From CAZNPL01 sp964574815 (lineage in GTDB: Bacteria; Planctomycetota; Phycisphaerae; UBA1845): a stretch of DNA of 64,000 bases. Both the position numbers and the translations under genes were made by a program. Positions 17,707 to 26,585 of the stretch are shown here, in pieces (position 1 is the first letter of the stretch; every line of letters begins with the position of its first letter). The notes under the pieces were generated by a model. It saw nothing but the letters and a program-made list of their open reading frames with translations, ran no database searches and was not told the DNA's origin. The stretch spans positions 62,001-126,000 of the forward strand of contig CAZNPL010000007.1 in the NCBI GenBank assembly GCA_964574815.1, given 5' to 3'.

Positions 17707-18543
17707 ATGCCCAGAACCATTCTCCTTGTTATTGCGACGGCGCTTACGCCCCTCGGCGGCGCGATGGGTGAGGTAGCTTTGGCTGAGGATTCTGAGACGA
17801 CGGAGGTAATCAACGCCGGCTCGGGGTCACCCTGCCCCTGGCCGGGCGACCTCGACCGTACCACGGGACCACCGAACCTCAAGGACTTCGCTGTGCTGCA
17901 GCGGTGTCTTGGCCTGAGCGAACCCACGTCCGCATGCGATGCGGACGAGTTCAGCTCAGCAGACCTGCGCACGGACAGCGTCATCGACTTGCTTGACTAC
18001 GCAGCATTCGCCGCACTGGGCTGGCCCCGATCGATGACCATCGACTGTGGCTTCGCAGATTCCGCGTGGTACGACCGCTGCGGACCGGGATGCCTACCCG
18101 AGGGCGACGCCGTAGAAACCGGCGCGCCCGTGTTTGTCGGGTACGGCTGGCCTCCAGGCGCTCAAGACTACGGGGTTCGCAGGATCCAGGTTGCCAGAAA
18201 TTCCGAGACGCTGGCAGCGCTGATGGACCCCTCGCTGCTGGGCGATGTGGACTTCGAGACCTCTGAGGTCCTCCTGTTCACGACGCTGGAAGCCGTGGAG
18301 CAAGGTTGTTGGGGTAACGTTCATTGCTACAACGGCACGGTCGACCTGACAGACGGACGGCGCGCCGTGATCGTCGGATTCGTGGAGCACGGGTACCTGA
18401 TCTGCCTCCGCATACCCTGGGCCGTAACCCGCGCCGTCGTCGCCCCGCGTTCCGATCGCCCCGTCGTCATGCTGTTCATCGAACAGCGCGGAGACGTGAC
18501 GCAGACTTTGACCCCGTTATGTGCGTCCGAGAGTGCGCCGTGA
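17707..18543 (+). CDS. Secreted protein with dockerin-like repeat, function unknown
   Basis: About 278 residues starting at ATG 17707, whose N-terminus (MPRTILLVIATALTPLGGA) is a signal peptide. Residues around 45-110 contain GDLDRTTGPPNLKDFAVLQRCL and DLRTDSVIDLLDYAAFAAL, the paired D-x-D...LKDFA pattern of planctomycete dockerin-like calcium-binding repeats. Many secreted proteins in this phylum end with this repeat, but here it is at the front. The C-terminal half is a compact domain I do not recognise. Confidence 0.7.
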   Translation: MPRTILLVIATALTPLGGAMGEVALAEDSETTEVINAGSGSPCPWPGDLDRTTGPPNLKDFAVLQRCLGLSEPTSACDADEFSSADLRTDSVIDLLDYAAFAALGWPRSMTIDCGFADSAWYDRCGPGCLPEGDAVETGAPVFVGYGWPPGAQDYGVRRIQVARNSETLAALMDPSLLGDVDFETSEVLLFTTLEAVEQGCWGNVHCYNGTVDLTDGRRAVIVGFVEHGYLICLRIPWAVTRAVVAPRSDRPVVMLFIEQRGDVTQTLTPLCASESAP

Positions 18544-18855
18544 AGACGAAACGCCCAGCCGCCATTCCCGACCGAGTGAGCCGTGCGTAGCAGCGCCCCG
18601 GAATTGCCGGCCGAGCGAAGGCGCTCCACGGAAATCCAACACAGAACACGGCCCGCCGGAGTACCTTGGACACGCGACGAGTGCGTTTGCACGATCGCTG
18701 CGATTCCCGACACCCGCGTCAGCACGGAGACGCTGCGGAACAGCTCGGGTGTAAGGGACACAAAGGGAACGCCCCTCTTTCGCAATCTCCGACGTTCTTT
18801 TCGCAGGACGGTGACTCGTCTCTCGCCAGGCTCGAAAAGCGGCGCGCCCGCAGAC
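18544..18855. other. Intergenic region, nothing recognised
   Basis: Convergent-gene gap of about 310 bp. No supported ORF, RNA gene or strong terminator hairpin was found. Confidence 0.5.
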
Positions 18856-19677
18856 TCAGTCCCAATGGCCGATCAAAAACACAGTCTCCCCGAGCGTACT
18901 CCGGCGGGTCGAACGTGCACGGTACTCCTGAGCGGGAAACCGCAGGCCGTAATTGGCGGGCCCGGCGCCAAGCCAGCCGATGACAAGCGGATCGATGGGG
19001 CGGCAGTGTTCACGCCGGACCTCTCCGAGACTCCGAAGCACGGTTCGCGACCGGCGCTTTCCGCGGGTACTGAAGAGCGGCTCGAGAAAGGCCACCGAGT
19101 GGAAAGCGCTGCCCATGTACGCTTGCACCAGCTCCAGCACAGGCACCGGAATAGGCTGGGTCACGTGTCGCAGGTTGCGCTCGACCCGAAAGGCAACGGT
19201 GCCCTTCAGGCCGCGACTCGGAGCGAACAACTCCAGGCACATCACCCGCAGGCCCTTCTTGACCTCTGTACCCGGCGTCGCAATTCGACCGAAAGGCGAC
19301 CAGCCGTTCAACTCTCCCCAGCGCCGCGTCAGTCGTTCCACGACGTGGTCCAACACGATCGCGCACTGGTAAGGAAGCCCGCCGGCAATGGACAACTTCT
19401 CGCGCTCGGAATCGGTCAAAAGGGGTTCGAGCCGTTCGCGAAATCCTCTGTATGAAGTCTCGTGCAGCGCCCGCACGATCTCGTCCGCTCTCGGTGCGGA
19501 AACCGCGCCAATCTGTTCGGCACACTTCGACAAATCACGCAGCGACGCGGTCGTGCGATGGGAGTTCAACACGTTGCCGGAGTCGGCACCGCGGGGCGAA
19601 GGCGCCCTCCGGGGCGAAGTTCTCTCGGATCTATCACGTTCCACGTCAACGTTCTCGAACAATGTCAACTGTGCCAT
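18856..19677 (-). CDS. Protein of unknown function
   Basis: The 273-residue reading starts at ATG 19677, which has a strong GGGAGG ribosome-binding site 7 nt upstream. The protein begins MAQLTLFENVDVERDRS, is basic towards the C-terminus and ends YRARSTRRSTLGETVFLIGHWD. No signal peptide, membrane span or known motif is visible. The same frame stays open a further 76 codons upstream and encodes two Cys-x-x-Cys pairs (CAVC, CTRC), so a longer zinc-binding form cannot be excluded, but the ribosome-binding site argues for the short form. It may be a lineage-specific DNA-associated or structural protein; this is a guess. Confidence 0.6.
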   Translation of the reverse strand: MAQLTLFENVDVERDRSERTSPRRAPSPRGADSGNVLNSHRTTASLRDLSKCAEQIGAVSAPRADEIVRALHETSYRGFRERLEPLLTDSEREKLSIAGGLPYQCAIVLDHVVERLTRRWGELNGWSPFGRIATPGTEVKKGLRVMCLELFAPSRGLKGTVAFRVERNLRHVTQPIPVPVLELVQAYMGSAFHSVAFLEPLFSTRGKRRSRTVLRSLGEVRREHCRPIDPLVIGWLGAGPANYGLRFPAQEYRARSTRRSTLGETVFLIGHWD

Positions 19678-19785
19678 GCCATACCCTCCCGTGGGTCTTG
19701 AACCGCACCTGGTACACGCAGAAACCGGCACACCGACGATAGGAGCGGAAGGAGCGCCGGCAAGCCGAAAACCGCAGACTATTTC

Positions 19786-19799
19786 GTCAACATGTTGAC
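19786..19799. promoter_or_regulatory. Perfect 14-bp palindrome, candidate operator
   Basis: GTCAACATGTTGAC is a perfect palindrome about 110 bp upstream of the unknown gene at 18856-19677, in an otherwise gene-free gap. It looks like a dimeric repressor site, but no cognate regulator is encoded next to it. Confidence 0.4.
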
Positions 19800-20264
19800 A
19801 GACTGCGCAACGAAACGCGGGACCGGAGCTTGCGGGCGGGCCCGGCCACCAGGAAATTCTCCCGACGGGCGAATGAAACACCCGTCGCGCCGCGCGCCAG
19901 AACACTTTTGGAGCAACTCGTGTCGTTTGGCGTCGTCAGTTTGCCGCGACAACGCCTCTTCTTCCCGCGGGCAACACCGCCGTAGAAACCATACGCCGCA
20001 ACATCAGCGTTCCATGGGTGACCTGGGCAGCCGTCCACCCCTCATGGGTGTGGAAAACGCCCCCACCTGATCCGGCGTGTTCCTTACACGTCAACTCGAG
20101 GCGTTGAGGGCATGAAATCATCGAGGGACGTGGTCCGACCCAATCAGGTATCCGGCACAATAGAGGCCCGCACAGGAGTGATTTGGACCACTACCGTTGA
20201 GGACTGCTTCTCATCCCCCGCCTGGCCGGCGGGTGCCGACGGCGCCGTAGTCGTGCCTAGTACT
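19800..20264. other. Intergenic region, nothing recognised
   Basis: About 465 bp between two reverse-strand genes, with only short shadow frames and no RNA gene or repeat that I can support. Confidence 0.45.
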
Positions 20265-21035
20265 TCAGGAAAGGGAATACGCTGCGATCGAACCGGCGGC
20301 CACCAGCAAGGCCACTGCGATCCATCCGATTACGCGCCGGGCGCCGTAGCCGATCCAGGCAAATCGGTTGTCGAAGAAATCGCTAACGGCCAGCAGCCCC
20401 TCACACAACGCGTCGAATGCCAAGGAGAGCAGCCGCCGCAGGTCGAACGCTCGCCGTACACCCCGTGACCGCACGCCCTGCTCGGGAGCCGGTGCTTCCA
20501 CGTGAACTGCGGCCGGATCCGGCTCCTTCGCCGCCGCTGGTTCGGTCGCCTCTTCGCCGGAGCTCGCGGCGTCATCGTCTGGCCGGGGCGACTCGTCGGG
20601 AGGCGGTGGTTCCAGGCGCGATTCTTCCTCCACGCGCTCAGCCACCGGCTCCTCTTGTGTCGCAGACGGCTCCGGGTCCGATTCTGGCTCCGGCACTGCG
20701 GCAGGCTCGTCCTTCGGCGGCGGTGGCTCTTCCCGGTCACTCGCCTTTGGCGTTGGCTGATCGTCGGCTCGCGGCTCCGGCTCGGTGCCCATCCCCCGCA
20801 GCAGTTGCTCCACCTTGTTGAGCTGGTCGTCGACGTCCGCAGCTTCGGATTGGCCCGTGCCCGGACCGACGCCGGAGCTGGCCACCATACCGGCTCGTTC
20901 GACTCCCACTTCATCCTCCAACTGGCTGGACAAACCGACCGCATCCGCGAGAACGCGGTCCACCTCCTTCTCATCGACGGGGTCCGAACCGGCATCGTGC
21001 CGGGCGTTGGACGAGTTGGGGTCATCTGTCGGCAT
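20265..21035 (-). CDS. Acidic Pro/Glu-rich protein with C-terminal membrane anchor
   Basis: A 256-residue protein in three parts. Residues 1-100 are acidic and partly helical (VDEKEVDRVLADAVGLSSQLEDE). Residues 100-200 are a low-complexity Pro/Glu/Asp linker. Residues 205-256 are basic and then hydrophobic, with a span VIGWIAVALLVAAGSIAAY at the end. This topology (disordered cytoplasmic body, tail anchor) gives no function. ATG 21035 was chosen because the frame upstream is low quality. It is divergent from rsmE. Regulatory or scaffolding proteins of this kind are common in planctomycetes. Confidence 0.7.
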   Translation of the reverse strand: MPTDDPNSSNARHDAGSDPVDEKEVDRVLADAVGLSSQLEDEVGVERAGMVASSGVGPGTGQSEAADVDDQLNKVEQLLRGMGTEPEPRADDQPTPKASDREEPPPPKDEPAAVPEPESDPEPSATQEEPVAERVEEESRLEPPPPDESPRPDDDAASSGEEATEPAAAKEPDPAAVHVEAPAPEQGVRSRGVRRAFDLRRLLSLAFDALCEGLLAVSDFFDNRFAWIGYGARRVIGWIAVALLVAAGSIAAYSLS

Positions 21036-21146
21036 CGCGATCCACCCGTTGACGGAGGTTCCTATACATCGGAGGACACGAACGGAAACTTCACACGCCG
21101 CCCCCAGCCGATTTGTCACACCCGAGTCGGCCGGGATAATGCGGCG

Positions 21147-21926
21147 ATGGCCGTACCCCGGGTATTCCATCCCGAGATGGTCTCCGGCAGGCTGACCCTC
21201 TCACCTGAGGAGTCCCACCACCTGCGGGACGTCCTGCGCTGCCGCCTCGGCGATGGCGTCACGCTATTCGATGGCACAGGTCATGAGGCCGCGGGGCGAA
21301 TCGTCTCTATGGACCGCCGCGGCCTCGGCGTCGAGGCCGGCGAGATTCGCTTCCGACCGTTCGAGCTGTCCATCCGACTCACGCTGGCCGTCGCCATGCC
21401 ACGCGCTCCGCGGCAGGCGTTTCTGTTCGAAAAATGTACCGAACTCGGCGTGTGGGCACTCTGGCCGATCGTATGCGAACGCTCCGTCGTCCGGCCGAAA
21501 CCGTCACAAGCGCTTAAGTGGCGCCGGACCGCGCTCGAAGCATGCAGACAATCCGGCCGGGCCTGGATACCGCAGATTCAGGACGCCGTCGCCTTCGAGA
21601 ACACACTGTCGCATACCGAGGATTTTGAACTGTCGATCATCACAGACGCCGAAGTCCGCTGGCCCACCTTGGTTGAGGTGCTGCGTCGCAAAATGGAGGC
21701 GGCCGAAAGGTCACAGCAAGGCCGCGATTGTCCGGCAACGGTCCTGGTGTGGGTGGGGCCGGAGGGCGGACTGACCCGCGAAGAAATCGATGCGGCCCTG
21801 GCCGCCGGCGCCCTCGGCGCCCGCCTCGGTCCCAACATTCTTCGCGTCGAGACGGCGGCGGTCGCGGTCGCGGGCATGCTGCACATGTTGGAGCGCGAGG
21901 GACACGCAGAGTCGGAGCCCGCCTGA
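21147..21926 (+). CDS. rsmE: 16S rRNA m3U1498 methyltransferase RsmE
   Basis: A 259-residue SPOUT-class methyltransferase. Its N-terminal PUA-like domain (HPEMVSGRLTLSPEESHHLRDVLRCRLGD) precedes the knotted SAM-binding domain with GPEGGLTREEIDAAL and LGPNILRVETAAVAV. It methylates N3 of U1498 in 16S rRNA in assembled small subunits. FEKCTELGV and the downstream RSVVRP stretch are typical of RsmE. The ATG at 21147 begins right before the conserved MAVPRVFHP start. Divergent from the acidic anchored protein. Confidence 0.93.
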   Translation: MAVPRVFHPEMVSGRLTLSPEESHHLRDVLRCRLGDGVTLFDGTGHEAAGRIVSMDRRGLGVEAGEIRFRPFELSIRLTLAVAMPRAPRQAFLFEKCTELGVWALWPIVCERSVVRPKPSQALKWRRTALEACRQSGRAWIPQIQDAVAFENTLSHTEDFELSIITDAEVRWPTLVEVLRRKMEAAERSQQGRDCPATVLVWVGPEGGLTREEIDAALAAGALGARLGPNILRVETAAVAVAGMLHMLEREGHAESEPA

Positions 21927-21979
21927 CGGATACGGCGACGCACGCGAATCCGGCGTTTGGAAGATCGCCGTCTGCGCTC

Positions 21980-23221
21980 TTAAAGTGACCGCAGCACTTC
22001 GATCAGCCGATCCATTTCCTCCGATGTATTGTAGTGCAGCAGCCCGATGCGCACCATGCCCTCCGGCTCGACCCCGAGCGCCTCGGTGAGCGGCTGAGCG
22101 TAGTAATTGCCGCACCAGACAAAGATCCCCCGTTCGCCCAGCGCCGCCGCAACCTCCCGCGGCGAGAATCGTTCGTGAGTAAACGACACGGTCGGAACAC
22201 GCTCGGACGCCCGGCTCGCGTCCGTGATGCCCCGGATCCGCACCGATCCCAACTCCTGAAGCGCCTTGATGAGATCGTTCGCCCGGTCCCGCTCGTATTC
22301 CTCGATCGCCGCATACGCGGCGTCCAGCGCCTTATGCCGGTCCTTCGCTCCCGGGGCCACCCCCCTTCCCAAATCGGCCAGGTACTCGACCGCCGCGAGC
22401 GTACCGGCGATCCCCTCGTGACACTGCGTCCCGGTCATCCACCGCCCCGGGATCGTGTCCGGCGCGGGGCGGACCTTGTACGCCGGCAGCGATTCCAGAT
22501 GCTCGCGCTTGCCCCACAGCACGCCGACGTGCGGCCCGAAGAACTTGTACGCCGAGCAGGCCGCAAAATCGCAGCCCCATTTGTCCACCTCCATCCTCAG
22601 GTGCGGGGCATAATGCACCGCATCCAGAAAGGTCCGAGCACCGGCCTCGTGAGCCATGCGGATGATGTCACCGAAGGGCGGGACCGTGCCGACCGCGTTG
22701 GATGCACAAGTGACGGCCACGAGTTTGGTCCGATCCGAAAGCTTGCTTCGCAGGTCATCCAGATCCAGCGTGCAGTCGGCCGGATCCACCGCAACCTGCC
22801 GGACCGTCACCCCGGCATCGCGAGCGGCCAGTACCCACGGCGTGTAGTTCGCGTCGTGATCGAGCTGCGACACCAACACCTCGTCCCCGGCCTGCCACGT
22901 CCTCGCCAGCGCCCGGCTGAGCGCAAACGTGAGACTGGTCATATTCGGACCGAAGACCACGCAGTCCGCATCTTTCGTCCCGACCAGATCGGCGACCGCC
23001 CGATGAGCCTCGCTCAAAACCGCGTCGCTTTCGCGGCTCGTCGCGAACGAGCCACCGCAGTTGGCATTGGTCTCGGTGAGGTAGCGGCCGACGGCCTGGA
23101 TGACGGGCAGGGGCACCTGGCTGCCCGCCGGCCCGTCAAAATGGACCACCTGCCGCCCGCCGAGCGTCCGCCGAAGGGCGGGGAACTGCTGACGACACGA
23201 ATCAGGATCGAGGGATGTCAT
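21980..23221 (-). CDS. Cysteine desulfurase-like PLP enzyme (TIGR01976 family)
   Basis: A 413-residue class V aminotransferase-fold protein. The PLP lysine lies in CSAYKFFGPH; DHDANYTPW and FLDAVHYAPH line the cofactor site. It fits the cysteine desulfurase-like (TIGR01976, VC1184) subfamily: the Cys-containing mobile loop of real desulfurases (SGxACxS) is not visible, so sulfur transfer activity is doubtful. Substrate unknown. It lies convergent with rsmE and is followed by the arsenic island. Confidence 0.88.
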   Translation of the reverse strand: MTSLDPDSCRQQFPALRRTLGGRQVVHFDGPAGSQVPLPVIQAVGRYLTETNANCGGSFATSRESDAVLSEAHRAVADLVGTKDADCVVFGPNMTSLTFALSRALARTWQAGDEVLVSQLDHDANYTPWVLAARDAGVTVRQVAVDPADCTLDLDDLRSKLSDRTKLVAVTCASNAVGTVPPFGDIIRMAHEAGARTFLDAVHYAPHLRMEVDKWGCDFAACSAYKFFGPHVGVLWGKREHLESLPAYKVRPAPDTIPGRWMTGTQCHEGIAGTLAAVEYLADLGRGVAPGAKDRHKALDAAYAAIEEYERDRANDLIKALQELGSVRIRGITDASRASERVPTVSFTHERFSPREVAAALGERGIFVWCGNYYAQPLTEALGVEPEGMVRIGLLHYNTSEEMDRLIEVLRSL

Positions 23222-23457
23222 GATAGAAGCTTCCTACGAATTCATAGGGTCCGGGGCTGCACGACGATCGATCGTGACACGTCCACCGCCGATGGTCAAT
23301 TCAGGACACGTGAGCCGCCCTTTATCGGGAGCTGTGACACTCTGGGCGACGTTCGAGTTGTGGGGCGACAGGTCCGCCTGAAGAGGACCAATGGCACCCG
23401 GCGACGCGTGTTTTGGATGCCAAGAACAACGCGGGTGCGGTTTTTGGGTCCGCGGAC

Positions 23458-23485
23458 TTGACACGGCGGGCATCCATGGCATAAT
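23458..23485 (+). promoter_or_regulatory. Promoter of the arsR-like gene with very short 5' leader
   Basis: TTGACA (23458-23463) and CATAAT (23480-23485) are separated by 16 nt, a near-consensus pair. The predicted start (about 23492) leaves about 6 nt before the ATG at 23498, so the transcript is nearly leaderless. ArsR-family repressors usually bind across such promoters. Confidence 0.6.
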
Positions 23486-23497
23486 GGCAATAGTACC

Positions 23498-23830
23498 ATG
23501 AAACGCGGAGCGAAACATCCTATTCAGCGATACGAAGCTCGTGCGAGAATCGCCAAGGCTTTGGCGCACCCGAGCAGGTTGCTCATGCTCGACGCCCTGG
23601 CCGATGGCGAGATGTGCGTGTGCGAGCTCACCGAACTGGTCGGGGCCGATCAATCGACGGTCTCGAAACATTTATCGATCCTGAAGCAGGCCGGCATCGT
23701 GGGCGACCGTAAGGAGGGCACGATGATCTACTACAGCGTCAAAGTCGGATGCCTGCAGGGTTTCTGGCAGTGCATCGAGTCGGTTTTGAAGGAGAACCTG
23801 AAATCCCAGCAGGCCGCCATCGGCGCGTGA
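23498..23830 (+). CDS. arsR: ArsR/SmtB-family metalloregulator
   Basis: A 110-residue winged-helix repressor. It has the N-terminal helix ARIAKALAHPSRLLMLDALADGEMCVCEL with the As(III)-type Cys40-Val-Cys42 motif. The DNA-reading helix is DQSTVSKHLSILKQAGIV and the wing follows at GTMIYYSV. ArsR repressors leave DNA when trivalent arsenic (or another thiophilic metal) binds these cysteines; Cys85 and Cys92 may complete the site. It is first in the island and probably controls all genes to the ACR3 exporter. Confidence 0.93.
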   Translation: MKRGAKHPIQRYEARARIAKALAHPSRLLMLDALADGEMCVCELTELVGADQSTVSKHLSILKQAGIVGDRKEGTMIYYSVKVGCLQGFWQCIESVLKENLKSQQAAIGA

Positions 23831-23901
23831 TGAAACACGCGTTTTTGTTCGCTCTTTCCATGGCTTAAGGGCCATATAGCAATGGAGTTCGAAACACTCC
23901 C

Positions 23902-25206
23902 ATGAAGCAGTGGAAGATCTTCATCGCCTTCCTCGCCGTCTTCCTGATCGCCTACTTCCTGCCGCTCTCGAATCCCAAGGTCACCGGCGCAATCCTGGAG
24001 GCCTTCAAGATGCTCCAGTGGTACGCCCGCAACCACACGCTCGCCTGCGTCGTCCCCGCCTTGTTCATCGCCGGCGCCATTATCACGTTCCTTTCCCAAG
24101 CCGCCGTGCTTCGCCATCTCGGGCCCACAGCCAACAAAGTGGAGGCCTATTCGGTCGCGTCTGTGTCGGGGACGGTGCTGGCCGTCTGCTCCTGCAGCGT
24201 CCTGCCGATGTTTGCGGGGATCTATCGCGTCGGCGCCGGACTCGGTCCCGCCTCGGCATTTCTCTACTCCGGCCCCGCCCTCAACATCCTGGCTGTATTC
24301 CTGACGGCGCGCGTGCTCGGCTTCCAGATCGGCGTCGCACGCGCCGTGGGCGCCATCGTGTTCGGCATCCTCATCGGCGTGATCATGGCCCTTGTCTTCC
24401 GGAGGTCCGAGCACGAGCGCAGCAACGCCGCCGCCGCACTCCCGGCGCCTCCACCCGCCCGCCGGCGAACGTGGCAGACCCTGCTTTACTTCGCTTGCAT
24501 GATGGCCTTCCTGGTGTTCAGCGACTGGTATAACCCGGGCAACGTCATCGTGCACAGAAAAGACGGGGGCGAGATCCCGGCCGTTCTCTTGCAGGAGACA
24601 CGGGACGAATTGCTGATCCAGGTCGAGCGACCGGTCGAGGGCCTGAGCGTCGGAGAGCAGATCACGCTGCCGAAAACGGAGATCGCCCGCGTCGAGGAAG
24701 CGAGCAACTGGGTAACCCGGATCTATCACGTGAAGTGGTACCTGGCCGGCGCGATGGGCCTGGCCGTCCTGCTGATGGTGTGGCGATGGTTCGAACTGAG
24801 CGAAGTCAGGGAATGGATGCACAACACGTGGGACTTCGCCAAGCTGCTCGTGCCGCTGCTGTTCGGCGGCGTGTTCATCGTGGGCTTCCTGGGCGCCCTG
24901 CTTCCCGACCAGCAGGTGGCCGCACTGGTCGGCGACAACAGCATCCAATCCAACGTGGTGGCCTCGGTCGTGGGCTGCCTGTTCTATTTCGCCACGCTGA
25001 CCGAAATACCGATTCTGCAGGCGTTGATGGAACACGGCATGCACGAAGGCCCGGCGCTGGCCCTGCTGCTCGCCGGCCCCGCGCTGTCGCTCCCGAGCCT
25101 GCTGGTGATTTACTCCGTGATCGGGTTCAGGAAGACCGCCGTGTTCACCGTGCTGGTCGTCGTGATGGCCACGATCGTCGGCGTTACATACGGAGCGATC
25201 GTGTGA
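23902..25206 (+). CDS. ArsP/PF03773-type permease with large central loop
   Basis: A 434-residue membrane protein of the permease family (PF03773) that includes ArsP, the trivalent organoarsenical exporter. Two bundles of four to five spans flank a 110-residue soluble loop (about 180-300) that reads like a small beta domain. The signature SVASVSGTVLAVCSCSVLPMFAGIY carries a CxC pair; the second half has FFATLTEIP. The thiol pair could bind the metalloid. It lies between arsR and the small thioredoxin, so organoarsenical or other metal-thiol efflux is the best guess. Confidence 0.82.
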   Translation: MKQWKIFIAFLAVFLIAYFLPLSNPKVTGAILEAFKMLQWYARNHTLACVVPALFIAGAIITFLSQAAVLRHLGPTANKVEAYSVASVSGTVLAVCSCSVLPMFAGIYRVGAGLGPASAFLYSGPALNILAVFLTARVLGFQIGVARAVGAIVFGILIGVIMALVFRRSEHERSNAAAALPAPPPARRRTWQTLLYFACMMAFLVFSDWYNPGNVIVHRKDGGEIPAVLLQETRDELLIQVERPVEGLSVGEQITLPKTEIARVEEASNWVTRIYHVKWYLAGAMGLAVLLMVWRWFELSEVREWMHNTWDFAKLLVPLLFGGVFIVGFLGALLPDQQVAALVGDNSIQSNVVASVVGCLFYFATLTEIPILQALMEHGMHEGPALALLLAGPALSLPSLLVIYSVIGFRKTAVFTVLVVVMATIVGVTYGAIV

Positions 25207-25222
25207 TGCAAGGAGACTGGAC

Positions 25223-25471
25223 ATGAAGATCGAAGTTCTGGGAACCGGATGTGCAAAGTGCAACGCGCTCGAAGCAGCGGTCAAGCTCGTGGCCGACAGG
25301 CTCGGATACGACTATCAGCTCGAGCACGTCAAGGAGATTGCGAAGTTCGCATCCTACGGCGTGATGATGACGCCCGCGCTCGTCGTGGATGGACAGGTCA
25401 AGGCCTCCGGCAAAGTCCCGACTGACGCCGAGTTGACCTCGATCCTGACGACGGCGGCACAGAGTAGCTGA
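25223..25471 (+). CDS. Small thioredoxin-family redox protein (TIGR00412, ArsE-like)
   Basis: An 82-residue thioredoxin-fold protein with the active-site pair in GTGCAKCNALE. It starts 17 bp after the permease stop. Members are called redox-active disulfide protein 2; in the ArsEFG system of Shewanella a similar small protein (ArsE) works with ArsF in reducing nitro-aromatic arsenicals. Here it probably supplies reducing equivalents to the same pathway, but this is inference from its neighbours. Confidence 0.85.
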   Translation: MKIEVLGTGCAKCNALEAAVKLVADRLGYDYQLEHVKEIAKFASYGVMMTPALVVDGQVKASGKVPTDAELTSILTTAAQSS

Positions 25472-25531
25472 GAATCCGGACCCCCGGCCCCAGCCAGCCC
25501 GGACCGGAGCCAAAAGGAAAGGAAGTGCGAC

Positions 25532-25912
25532 ATGTCAGACGAATGTTGTGGCAGCAATAGCGCAGAAACTCTGGTCTTCACCTGCGCAGGCGCCGCCTAT
25601 TCCGGCCAGGTATCAAACCGCGCCGGTGTAAACCTCATGCAGGACGGCACGGGCAACCTCTTTTGCGTCGCGGCCGTCGGCGCAAGTATCCCGGAGAAGA
25701 TGGAACGGGCCCGCAACGCCGGCCGGCGTGTGGTGATCGACGGCTGCGAGGACCATTGCGCCCGCAAAATCATCGAACGGGCCGGGCTGCCAGTCGACCT
25801 CCACGTGGACGTCACGACGCTGGGGATCGAGAAGAAGCCCGCAAAGCCGGAAATGATCAACGACGCCAGGCGAATCGCCACTCACGTAAGCAGCACGCTT
25901 GCGACGACTTGA
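25532..25912 (+). CDS. DGC-domain putative zinc-binding protein
   Basis: A 126-residue cytoplasmic protein with the DGCEDHCARKI signature of the DGC family (PF08859), plus an N-terminal ECCG and several further cysteines (FTCAG, LFCVAAV). The cysteines and histidine are thought to bind zinc. Members lie near permease and thioredoxin genes in metal or arsenic islands, as here. Role in the island is unknown; a metal-sensing or metal-chaperone function is plausible. Confidence 0.85.
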   Translation: MSDECCGSNSAETLVFTCAGAAYSGQVSNRAGVNLMQDGTGNLFCVAAVGASIPEKMERARNAGRRVVIDGCEDHCARKIIERAGLPVDLHVDVTTLGIEKKPAKPEMINDARRIATHVSSTLATT

Positions 25913-25956
25913 ACTGCAGCGCCACAGGTAAAGGCTGAGTAAAGGAGATGAGCATC

Positions 25957-26553
25957 ATGTCGCATCTGAGGAATTCGATACCAATGCTACGGCTCATTCC
26001 GGTTCTTCTGCCGGTGATTCTCGCGGGATGCAGACAGCCGGCTACGTCCGAAAGCGCGGCCACCGGCCAACACGATCCGCCGCCACCCGCCGCCGCAAGC
26101 CACGCCGACGCTACAGAGGCCGCAGCGACGGCCGATGCCGAACGCGAACCGGGCACCGATCTTCCCGGTGCCGAAGCGGCCAGTGACGGCGCGCCGAACG
26201 CGCCAAACGCCGCTCAACCCCCCAAAACCGTTGTGGCGTACTACTTTCATCGTACCATGCGATGCCCCACGTGCCTGTCGATCGAGGACCAGGCGCGCAA
26301 GGCCGTTCAGACCGGGTTCGTACGCGAGCTGGAGCGCGGCACCGTCGAGTGGCGCGCCGTGAACATCGATCAAAACGGGAACGAGCACTTCGAAAAGGAC
26401 TTCGAATTGACCGCATCGTCACTCGTTATCGTGGAAATGAAAGACGAGAAGATCGCGCGATGGAAGAACCTCGGACGCGTGTGGGAACTGGTGGGTGATG
26501 GTCCGGCCTTCCGGCGATACGTCGAGACTGAAGTCGCCGGCTTCCTCGACTGA
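25957..26553 (+). CDS. ArsF-like lipoprotein (nitrophenyl compound nitroreductase subunit family)
   Basis: A 198-residue lipoprotein. Signal LLPVILAGC is followed by a 60-residue low-complexity Ala/Pro/Glu linker. The C-terminal domain starts TVVAYYFHRTMRCPTCLSIED with a CPTC pair and has NIDQNGNEHFEKDFEL, typical of ArsF. ArsF works with ArsE to reduce nitro-arsenicals and with an efflux permease in ArsEFG loci. ATG 25957 was chosen because AAAGGAG (25941-25947) is 9 nt upstream; ATG 25948 is too close to it. Confidence 0.83.
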   Translation: MSHLRNSIPMLRLIPVLLPVILAGCRQPATSESAATGQHDPPPPAAASHADATEAAATADAEREPGTDLPGAEAASDGAPNAPNAAQPPKTVVAYYFHRTMRCPTCLSIEDQARKAVQTGFVRELERGTVEWRAVNIDQNGNEHFEKDFELTASSLVIVEMKDEKIARWKNLGRVWELVGDGPAFRRYVETEVAGFLD

Positions 26554-26585
26554 ACGACGAATGGCGGAAAGGGCAGGCGAGAAGG

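Noticed and set aside
19693..19704. T-loop-like GGTTCAAGACCC on the reverse strand
   Set aside because: Flanking bases cannot form a T-stem, acceptor or anticodon arm; not a tRNA.
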